Assembly (NCBI GenBank): GCA_963576725.1
Contig: OY755244.1
Location: 30,818,006 to 30,882,005 of the forward strand
Length of the DNA stretch: 64,000 nucleotides
Reading direction: 5' to 3'
Origin: Azorinus chamasolen
Lineage: Eukaryota > Mollusca > Bivalvia > Cardiida > Solecurtidae
A program made the translations under genes and the position numbers. This document shows, one piece after another, positions 63,101-64,000 of the stretch; the stretch's first letter is position 1; each line of letters starts with the position of its first letter. The notes beneath the pieces are model-generated. The model was not told the DNA's origin and did not search any database. It saw nothing but the letters and a program-made list of their open reading frames with translations.

Positions 63101-63699
63101 TTAAGATGCTTTTAATGATGACAAATCTTATCTTACACATGTAAGAGAAAAACAAATCTATGATGGTTGTCTGATCAAGGGAATAAGGTTACTTTTTTTA
63201 CTACAGTATAACCTCACTATAACGGCCACTAAAATATTTTGTGTTAAAGGCAGGTGGCTGCTTAAAGCAGGGTGAAAGTAAAACAGAACGCTCCTGTAGG
63301 AGCGTTCTGTTTTACTCTCACCCAGCTTTAAGCGACCACCTGCCCTAAATATCAACTAATTAACACAATTTAGTGGCCATTATAGAGAGGTTTTATTGTA
63401 GATGGTAAAGGTGTTTGAAAATTGTAGACTTAGCTGCAAACAGCTTGAATCCTGATGGGATTGCAAATGACAATCAAGTTACATGTTAGTAGACTGTTAT
63501 CAGATGCCACAGTAAAGCAGCTGCTCTGGATCATCACTGTTTCTTGTCTGTATTCTTTTCCTTAATTGATGGTCCAAATTTTGTTTTATTAGGTAGAAGA
63601 ACAGAGGGAGTACAACCAGAAAGTCTGTCGTGACGGTGACAAATTCGGTCTGCCATATCGGATCATTCCAAAGCAGCCAGTTTCTGTCAACTTGAGCAA
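36621..63699 (+). CDS. CCDC162/DUF4549-like protein, 19 exons, 3' partial
   Basis: Joined coding exons give 876 residues plus two bases before the window ends. Residues 1-45 are an amphipathic, Glu/Lys-rich helix (LQKDLKKELEELQQEIDEN), followed by a conserved-looking block: Val-Pro-Leu-Pro-Lys-Glu at 47-52, YTPESLPLLLLQ near 96-107, then LLRWKRFCQN and LIYLRWLVCHLHS. Residues 228-312 are a low-complexity Ser/Pro/Ala linker. The rest is helical and acidic with no membrane segment, signal peptide or catalytic motif. The N-terminal blocks fit my memory of CCDC162 (human pseudogene CCDC162P; Pfam DUF4549), whose role is unknown. Exons are small (69-396 bases) and introns are packed with MITEs. 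Missing small exons, especially in the 6-kb intron 42884-48833, cannot be excluded. Confidence 0.6.
37079..37151 (+). CDS. CCDC162-like exon 2
   Basis: Acceptor TTTTTTTCAG, donor GAG/GTAATA. Encodes SVPLPKEVTFYKEERR and on. The acceptor lies a few bases after a MITE remnant (GTGAAGACCCAGATCAGAG at 37048-37066). Confidence 0.75.
37174..37915 (+). mobile_element. Two MITE A copies in intron 2
   Basis: 37174-37360 (TTAACCCTTTACTCTATA start, hairpin 37215-37282) lacks its far end. About 37665-37915 is longer, ends GAGGTAAAAGGTTAA, and lies just before exon 3. Confidence 0.75.
37951..38061 (+). CDS. CCDC162-like exon 3
   Basis: Acceptor CTTGTTCAG, donor CAG/GTAAGT, 37 codons in phase 0, ending YTPESLPLLLLQ. 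Confidence 0.85.
38135..38330. repeat. (ATCT)n microsatellite
   Basis: About 49 tetranucleotide units interrupted twice by GTGATATCT. Open frames through it (repeated Leu-Ser-Ile-Tyr) are artefacts. Confidence 0.98.
38340..38440. mobile_element. MITE C core
   Basis: GCAGGTGGTTGCTTAATGC and TCATCCTGCATTAAACTAC around AGGAGCTTTCTGCAT. Confidence 0.6.
38542..38666 (+). CDS. CCDC162-like exon 4
   Basis: Acceptor ATGTTTCAG, donor AG/GTAGGG; 41 codons plus two bases. Contains CKYLHLLRWKRFCQN. Confidence 0.85.
38835..38950 (+). mobile_element. MITE A core fragment
   Basis: GCAAACAGAGTAGAACCATA ... CAGGGTCTGCTCTGTTAAC. Confidence 0.6.
38991..39222. mobile_element. MITE B, intact hairpin
   Basis: TTAACCTTTTCCTCCATAAA start, near-perfect palindrome 39044-39115 with one mismatch, right end GAGGGAATGGGTAAA. 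Confidence 0.85.
39310..40100 (-). mobile_element. Three MITE A copies flanking exon 5
   Basis: Fragment at 39310-39405 before the exon; 39700-39943 and 39940-40100 after it, the last two sharing the TTAA at 39940-39943. Exon 5 itself (39445-39628) is not part of any. Confidence 0.65.
39445..39628 (+). CDS. CCDC162-like exon 5
   Basis: Acceptor TATATTTCAG, donor AGG/GTAAGT. Encodes RANRLSVARESF and YLRWLVCHLHS. Confidence 0.85.
40190..40470. mobile_element. MITE F plus a second F half
   Basis: Hairpin about 40232-40323 (CCACCAAACCATATTCTGTG ... CACAGTATAGGGTTTGGTAG), then a second right half at 40385-40425. The F tail ends close to exon 6. Confidence 0.75.
40495..40890 (+). CDS. CCDC162-like exon 6 (Ser/Pro linker)
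   Basis: Acceptor ATTCTTCAG, donor TTT/GTAAGT; 132 codons. After VVQWMHILHKGEITPP comes a low-complexity stretch (SGASRPSSAASPRSHTP, then Ala/Ser/Gly), then VIDFQSLKPHLAFLL. Largest exon of the gene. Confidence 0.85.
40955..41365 (+). mobile_element. D core, then MITE A
   Basis: D hairpin 40958-41030. A at 41143-41365 (TTAACCCTTTCCCTTATA ... GAACAGGGAAAGGGTTAA) whose hairpin has lost its right arm. Confidence 0.7.
41640..42015. mobile_element. E remnant, MITE A part, D core
   Basis: 41648-41710 decayed E. 41745-41918 A (minus orientation; core 41813-41882). 41948-42015 D core (GCAAACAGTTTTGATCCAGA). Confidence 0.6.
42020..42233. mobile_element. B/A hybrid MITE
   Basis: TTAA 42020-42023 with a B end (TTAACCCATTACCTCATAGG) and B core arms, but the right terminus is the A type (GCATTTATGGAGTAAAGGG TTAA at 42230). 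One hairpin arm is shortened. Confidence 0.8.
42321..42543 (+). mobile_element. MITE A
   Basis: TTAACCCGTATATATATACA start, core 42354-42421, end ATGATGGAAAGTGTTAA. Confidence 0.7.
42758..42883 (+). CDS. CCDC162-like exon 7
   Basis: Acceptor TTTTCTTTAG, donor GAG/GTAAGT, 42 codons. Contains INRKFRQLFQRQEHM. Confidence 0.8.
43035..43508. mobile_element. Two MITE A copies after exon 7
   Basis: 43035-43165 lacks the right part. 43272-43508 is near complete (minus orientation) with hairpin 43402-43470 and end GGAGTAAAGGTTTAA. Confidence 0.75.
43531..43734. mobile_element. MITE C2, intact
   Basis: The ends CAGTGAAATCCCGCTAATGC and GTCGCAATAGCGGGGTACTA CTG are flanked by TA. Perfect hairpin GCAGAAAGCTCCTAGAGGAG about 43603-43668. 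Confidence 0.9.
43735..44350. other. Intron 7, mostly unremarkable
   Basis: A D-like remnant lies at 44034-44095. No other recognised element. Confidence 0.4.
44351..44455 (+). mobile_element. MITE A fragment
   Basis: Left half and diverged core (AACAGAGAACTGATCCAGA). Confidence 0.5.
44492..44695. mobile_element. MITE C2, intact
   Basis: CAGTAAAATCCCTCTAATGC to TATTAGCGGGGTTTTACTG, TA on both sides. Hairpin arms GACGAAAGTTATGCAGAAAG with apex CTCCTATAGGAG. Confidence 0.9.
44745..44930. mobile_element. MITE F
   Basis: Hairpin 44769-44862 (TTCTCCACCAAACCCTATGA ... TTAGGGTTTAGTGGA) with apex CATCTCTTCGAGACA. Confidence 0.75.
45255..45388 (-). mobile_element. MITE A left half
   Basis: TTAACACTTTCTCTCATA ... 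GTGTAGAATCAGATTTTAGA, cut at the start of the C2 that follows. Confidence 0.6.
45389..45747. mobile_element. MITE C2 with nested A2 fragment
   Basis: CAGTAAAACCCCTCTAATGC to ATTAGCGGGGTTTTACTG, TA on both sides. A short duplication (AGAAAGCTCCTATGC) sits in the apex. The right arm is split at TTAA by an A2 piece (45552-45697). Confidence 0.85.
45552..45697 (+). mobile_element. A2 right half nested in C2
   Basis: TTAATGAACCCTTTTTTTTG then the A2 right half (CTACCTTCCACATTTC ... GAACAGGGAAAGGGTTAA). TTAA on both sides. Confidence 0.75.
45760..46105. mobile_element. A fragment and diverged A copy
   Basis: 45765-45850 minus-orientation core part. 45851-46105 plus-orientation copy with core 45893-45960 and end AAACAGGGAAAGGATTAA. 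Confidence 0.6.
46106..46744. repeat. Intron with GGTT/CTGT-rich microsatellite
   Basis: AGGGGGTATATAGGAGTCAG followed by TTGGTTGGTCGGTTGGTC and CTGTCTGTCTGTCTG at about 46575-46630, resembling the start of the repeat at 58.5 kb. The rest is unremarkable. Confidence 0.6.
46745..46880. mobile_element. MITE E
   Basis: Core 46780-46843 (GACAGACAGTACATTCCC ... GGCTATGCTGTTTGC), end ATCAAATTAAGGGTTAA. Confidence 0.6.
47145..47450. mobile_element. MITE F with right half triplicated
   Basis: Hairpin 47190-47255. The segment from AAAGAGTGGTCACA to TTGTCTCAGATTCT then repeats with a 103-bp period (landmark at 47223, 47326, 47429). Confidence 0.85.
47573..47975. mobile_element. C1 remnant split by an A2
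   Basis: Left CAGTAAAACCTCTATAATC, right TGGTTGCTATAGAGAGGTTC. A2 at 47734-47949 has TTAA on both sides and end GAACAGGGAACCAGGGTTAA. Confidence 0.7.
48350..48504. mobile_element. MITE C1, left end lost
   Basis: Hairpin GTGAAAATCATGCAGAAAGC ... GCATGACTTTCACCCTG, right end TTAGAGGACCTTTACTG. Confidence 0.7.
48510..48744. mobile_element. MITE B before exon 8
   Basis: TTAA 48510 and 48741. Left end carries the A-type CTCCATAAATACGCC. Palindrome about 48565-48632 with apex GCTCCATAGGAGC. Confidence 0.9.
48834..49028 (+). CDS. CCDC162-like exon 8
   Basis: Acceptor GTAACTTCAG, donor GAG/GTTAGA; 65 codons. Contains NWLQYVKLKPERNATQEK. Sits between two B MITEs. Confidence 0.8.
49129..49358. mobile_element. 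MITE B after exon 8
   Basis: CTAACCCTTTCCTCCATTG start, perfect palindrome 49183-49253, TTAA at 49355. Confidence 0.88.
49445..49596 (+). CDS. CCDC162-like exon 9
   Basis: Acceptor TTATTTGCAG, donor GA/GTAAGT. Contains VRNPVSVKPVRVTTNHD and VWRKIYCNPDLY. Confidence 0.85.
49640..49730. mobile_element. MITE F right half
   Basis: GTAGTCACAACATAGGG, TTTGGTGGAGAAAGG and TTAGTATTTGAGTATGC just after exon 9. Confidence 0.6.
49920..50379. mobile_element. MITE B and MITE A sharing one TTAA
   Basis: B 49920-50148 with palindrome 49974-50043 (one mismatch). A 50145-50379 uses the same TTAA and has lost part of its core; end ATTCATCAGGGATAGGG. Confidence 0.85.
50566..50795 (+). mobile_element. MITE A
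   Basis: Core 50599-50660 with shortened apex; end TTCATGAGGTAATGC and TTAA at about 50791. Confidence 0.6.
50834..50951. mobile_element. MITE C4, deleted core
   Basis: The ends CAGTAGAACCTGTCTTAAGC and CTTGAGACAGGTTCTACTA. The hairpin is missing, leaving only GGCAGGTGGTAGCTTAATG. Confidence 0.75.
51000..51110. mobile_element. MITE E
   Basis: AATAGTGCAGGCCCTG ... CTGGGTCTACATTGTTTGC with apex CTCCTGTACGAGTAGGAG. Confidence 0.55.
51168..51310 (+). CDS. CCDC162-like exon 10
   Basis: Acceptor AACTTCACAG, donor CG/GTAAGA. Acidic start (GEEEDSV), then a basic Ser/Arg patch (KSRSSSARKRRESYD). A SINE begins about 25 bases after the donor. Confidence 0.85.
51335..51564 (-). mobile_element. tRNA-derived SINE, antisense in intron 10
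   Basis: On the minus strand the A box (TGGTAGCTCAGTGG, 51502-51489) and B box (GGGTTCAAGTCCC, 51465-51453) have tRNA spacing, with a body towards 51335. CTGTTACA flanks it at 51327-51334 and 51565-51572, a possible 8-bp target duplication, although some 55 bases lie upstream of the tRNA head. Not a functional tRNA gene. Confidence 0.7.
51576..51796. mobile_element. MITE B
   Basis: TTAACCCATTCCCTTATACT start and AGGGAATGGGTTAA end. Palindrome 51629-51699 with two mismatches. Confidence 0.88.
51846..52542. mobile_element. Three MITE A copies chained at shared TTAAs
   Basis: 51846-52100 (plus), 52097-52310 (minus) and 52307-52542 (plus, A2 type). Each junction has a single TTAA. Confidence 0.85.
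52630..53290. mobile_element. D half and split MITE A
   Basis: 52640-52690 D right arm. 52865-52975 A left half and 53145-53290 A core and right half (minus orientation), separated by about 170 bases of other sequence. Confidence 0.55.
52744..52850 (+). CDS. CCDC162-like exon 11
   Basis: Acceptor TTTTTTACAG, donor ACA/GTGAGT. Contains YLSFLHLRHLRLRDLQR. Confidence 0.85.
53395..53475. mobile_element. E remnant
   Basis: Only the right arm (CTCTGATCAGGTTCTACACT) is clear. Confidence 0.4.
53674..53775 (+). pseudogene. Decayed tandem copy of exon 12
   Basis: Period 102 bp to the real exon. It matches from the intronic GATGTAA through GAGAGAACCC and CACTATTAATGATGCAGG. The acceptor CAG has become CAT and about 11 bases are missing before AGAGAGAACC, breaking the frame, so it is unlikely to be spliced. 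Confidence 0.85.
53809..53906 (+). CDS. CCDC162-like exon 12
   Basis: Acceptor TTCTGTTTCAG, donor AG/GTAAAT. Encodes CVSVLNYFRSVERTLTINDA. A decayed tandem copy lies directly upstream and its 3' part is copied downstream. Confidence 0.8.
53920..54885 (+). mobile_element. Two MITE A copies, second with a ~590-bp insertion
   Basis: 53920-54030 is a left part. 54060-54210 is the left part of a second copy whose right end reappears at about 54800-54885 (TAGCTAATGAATATTCATG ... AGATAAAGGG). The insert near 54211-54795 has GTATTCTTTGC close to its left end and GCAAAGAATAC near its right end, and no recognised family. Confidence 0.6.
54033..54090 (+). repeat. Copy of exon 12 3' end and donor
   Basis: TGGATGCTGATTTCAAAGAAA then CTGGGTAAATAAAC repeats the exon 12 end 151 bp later, as part of a duplication that includes the left part of a MITE A. 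Confidence 0.8.
54929..55143 (+). mobile_element. MITE A
   Basis: TTAACCCTACACTCCATAAA start, hairpin 54969-55032, TTAA 55140-55143. Confidence 0.8.
55198..55497. repeat. ~42-bp minisatellite, seven units
   Basis: Unit GTTACCCGAAGTATTGGGAC ACCAAGTCTCCCCTCGAAATGG. Most units are 42 bp, so both strands stay open across several units. Confidence 0.92.
55545..55680. repeat. Imperfect palindrome, about 130 bp
   Basis: GAGTTGTCTTTTAAGATCAC ... ATGTTATTAAGCGAGCC / GGCGAGCTTAATAACAT ... GATCTTAAAAGACAACG. Different from the other families. Outer TTTTTCTCACATAA (55687) and TTATGTGAGAAAAATT (55873) are inverted too. Confidence 0.75.
56202..56303 (+). CDS. CCDC162-like exon 13
   Basis: Acceptor TTCTTTTGCAG, donor AA/GTATGT. 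Gly-rich middle (GTVGGGGGLASHAY). Confidence 0.8.
56430..56920 (-). mobile_element. Two MITE A copies in intron 13
   Basis: 56430-56645 with core 56549-56615. 56715-56915 with most of the core missing. Confidence 0.6.
57087..57119. repeat. (ATC)n microsatellite
   Basis: About eleven ATC units, 75 bases before exon 14. Confidence 0.95.
57194..57331 (+). CDS. CCDC162-like exon 14
   Basis: Acceptor TTTTCTTTCAG, donor GA/GTAAGT. Contains DNHDDFYTIDEGRI and GYFVVYDAAVKDLE. Confidence 0.85.
57355..57600. mobile_element. MITE A
   Basis: Hairpin about 57475-57542 (AGTAGACCTAGATCAGATGG ... CCGTCTGATCTAGGTCAGC) with apex GCTCCTGTAGGAGC. Confidence 0.7.
57665..57776 (+). CDS. CCDC162-like exon 15
   Basis: Acceptor TATTTTCTAG, donor CAG/GTAGGG. 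Contains LMLIATHYIEKDSNLR. Confidence 0.85.
57785..58200. repeat. A remnant and bivalve-type repeat
   Basis: 57785-57886 is a C/A composite remnant. 57945-58180 starts TTTTTAGCTCGTCTGTTTTT and contains CTCCGGCGTCAGC and CTATAACTTCTATACTTTCC, a repeat form I associate with bivalves. Confidence 0.5.
58219..58341 (+). CDS. CCDC162-like exon 16
   Basis: Acceptor ATTATTTCAG, donor GAG/GTGAGC; 41 codons. Contains HAEVDRFGVLMDLWTNET. Confidence 0.85.
58410..59995. repeat. ~145-bp tandem array rich in AGGTCA motifs
   Basis: Begins near ATACCCCCCTTTTGAAAAAA TGGGGGTATA and GGTCGGTCGGTC (58511-58590), then about ten units of ACTGCTCAAGGGTTTGGCTT ... TTGGTCATGACCACTAGATG ... AGGTCAAAGGTCAAGGTCAC. Ends near ATACATGTTTTACAAACATC TCTTG. 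Fills most of intron 16. Confidence 0.9.
60215..60283 (+). CDS. CCDC162-like exon 17
   Basis: Acceptor TTTATTTCAG, donor CAG/GTATGA; 23 codons (LLDCYVEAYHHVFDRDEKRA). Confidence 0.8.
60339..60785 (+). mobile_element. Two MITE A copies after exon 17
   Basis: 60339-60570 with a clean hairpin 60367-60432 (apex GGCTCCTAAAGGAGCC). 60585-60785 with core 60625-60685. Confidence 0.75.
60836..61306. mobile_element. Two MITE A copies, opposite orientation, shared TTAA
   Basis: 60836-61075 (minus) and 61072-61306 (plus) share TTAA 61072-61075. The second has a collapsed apex. Confidence 0.8.
61335..61575. mobile_element. MITE F, split
   Basis: F left part to about 61430 and right part from about 61520 (TTCTAAAGTGTGG ... 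TTTTAGTATTTTAA), with about 90 bases of other sequence between. Confidence 0.6.
61576..61824 (+). mobile_element. MITE A, complete reference-like copy
   Basis: TTAA 61576-61579 and 61821-61824. The ends TTAACCCTTTACTCCATAAA and ATTCATGGAGTAAAGGGTTAA. Core 61617-61682. Useful as a full-length model (249 bp). Confidence 0.92.
61872..62118 (+). mobile_element. MITE A directly before exon 18
   Basis: TTAA 61872 and 62115. Its right end lies 36 bases from the exon start, close to where the branch point and polypyrimidine tract must be. Confidence 0.88.
62155..62286 (+). CDS. CCDC162-like exon 18
   Basis: Acceptor TTTCCTTGCAG, donor CAG/GTTTGT; 44 codons. Contains YFVKMYRAECVILRQHVNLI. A complete MITE A ends 36 bases before it. 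Confidence 0.85.
62325..62445 (+). mobile_element. MITE A, left half and core
   Basis: CCGTTTCCCTCATAGAGATG and core 62368-62435, then truncated. Confidence 0.65.
62637..62945. mobile_element. C-type MITE, expanded
   Basis: Left CAGTTGAACTTCTATATCTTG, right CCGGTTTCGAGGGGTTCTAC TG, with two copies of the GCATTAAGC ... CACCTG block and TTCGAGTTAT inside. Confidence 0.65.
63204..63398. mobile_element. MITE C3, intact
   Basis: The ends CAGTATAACCTCACTATAAC and ATTATAGAGAGGTTTTATTG are flanked by TA. Hairpin GGTGAAAGTAAAACAGAACG with apex CTCCTGTAGGAG. Confidence 0.9.
63593..63699 (+). CDS. CCDC162-like exon 19 (last in window)
   Basis: Acceptor TTGTTTTATTAG, donor AA/GTAAGG. Contains FGLPYRIIPKQPVSVNLS. 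Gene continues beyond 64000. Confidence 0.8.
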
Positions 63700-63824
63700 G
63701 TAAGGACACTTCAAAGTTTGCAATAATAATTATATATTTTACTTTTATCTCTTATCATGCTGTGTGTCTGGCACACATTTGACTACTGATTTGATCAAGA
63801 TTTTCAGAATTATATTGACTGAGT

Positions 63825-63905
63825 GTCAAACAGCTTGAATCCTACTAGAGCCCTCTGATCAGAGTCTGCAATGTTTGTCTTTCAAAATCCTCTCATAAAG
63901 TATAC
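63825..63905. mobile_element. D/E hybrid hairpin remnant
   Basis: Left side GTGTCAAACAGCTTGAATCC is D; right side AGAGCCCTCTGATCAGAGTC TGC is E. Confidence 0.5.
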
Positions 63906-63931
63906 CCTTTCATACTGTGTTGACTCTATGA

Positions 63932-64000
63932 TTAACCCTTTACTTCATGAATATTCATGTCAGAAATAATGACATCATTAAGATAAATTAGATTAATTGT
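63932..64000 (-). mobile_element. MITE A, cut by window end
   Basis: TTAACCCTTTACTTCATG and TCAGAAATAATGACATC, the A end seen at 16563. Confidence 0.8.

Overview
The window is eukaryotic, AT-rich, intron-rich and crowded with short DNA transposons. Repeat types I associate with bivalve molluscs (GGTCAAAGGTCAAGGTCA repeats, CGGT-rich starts to repeats with a GGGGGTATA motif, tRNA-derived SINEs, very many MITEs) suggest a marine or freshwater bivalve; I cannot name the species.

Two protein-coding genes can be supported. (1) A two-exon gene on the minus strand (29498 down to 20705) encodes a 444-residue type II membrane protein of the carbohydrate sulfotransferase family (Sulfotransfer_2, HNK-1/chondroitin 4-O-sulfotransferase-like). 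The membrane anchor lies in a small first exon and the whole lumenal enzyme in the second; the 7.5-kb intron is filled with transposons. (2) A large gene on the plus strand starts at 36621 and runs off the right edge. I reconstructed 19 coding exons with canonical splice sites and consistent phases, giving 876 residues so far. The N-terminal part looks like the CCDC162/DUF4549 family, a poorly characterised eukaryotic protein family; this is from memory and needs a search. No other gene is supported.

Layout: 1-20.7 kb is intergenic and made of MITEs, two long satellite-like arrays and a decayed LINE end. 20.7-29.5 kb is the sulfotransferase gene. 29.5-36.6 kb is intergenic MITE clusters and a minisatellite made from a transposon terminus. 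36.6-64 kb is the CCDC162-like gene, whose exons are islands between MITEs, with a tandem repeat of nuclear-receptor-type motifs in the intron after exon 16 and a decayed duplicate of exon 12.

MITE naming used below. TTAA-flanked, piggyBac-like by ends (TTAACCCTTT ... AAAGGGTTAA): A (core hairpin arm GTAGACCCAGATCAGACGG; A2 is a variant whose other end reads GAACAGGGAAAGGGTTAA), B (arm AACCATTGTGATAAATAGAG), D (arm AGTTTGGATCCAGATGAGAC), E (arm ACAGTGTAGACCCAGATCAG). TA-flanked, pogo/Tc-like by ends (CAGTAAAACC ... GGTTTTACTG): C1 (AACCGGA type), C2 (AATGCGACCAC type), C3 (ATAACGGCC type), C4 (CAGTAGAACCTGTC type), C5 (ATTATTCGAA type). F: arm ACCAAACCCTATGTTGTGAC, ends not defined. By eye there are on the order of a hundred copies or fragments. 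Almost every copy contains a long near-perfect hairpin; several families share the same hairpin apex, and A and B share one terminus, which makes this modular hairpin population the most unusual content of the window.
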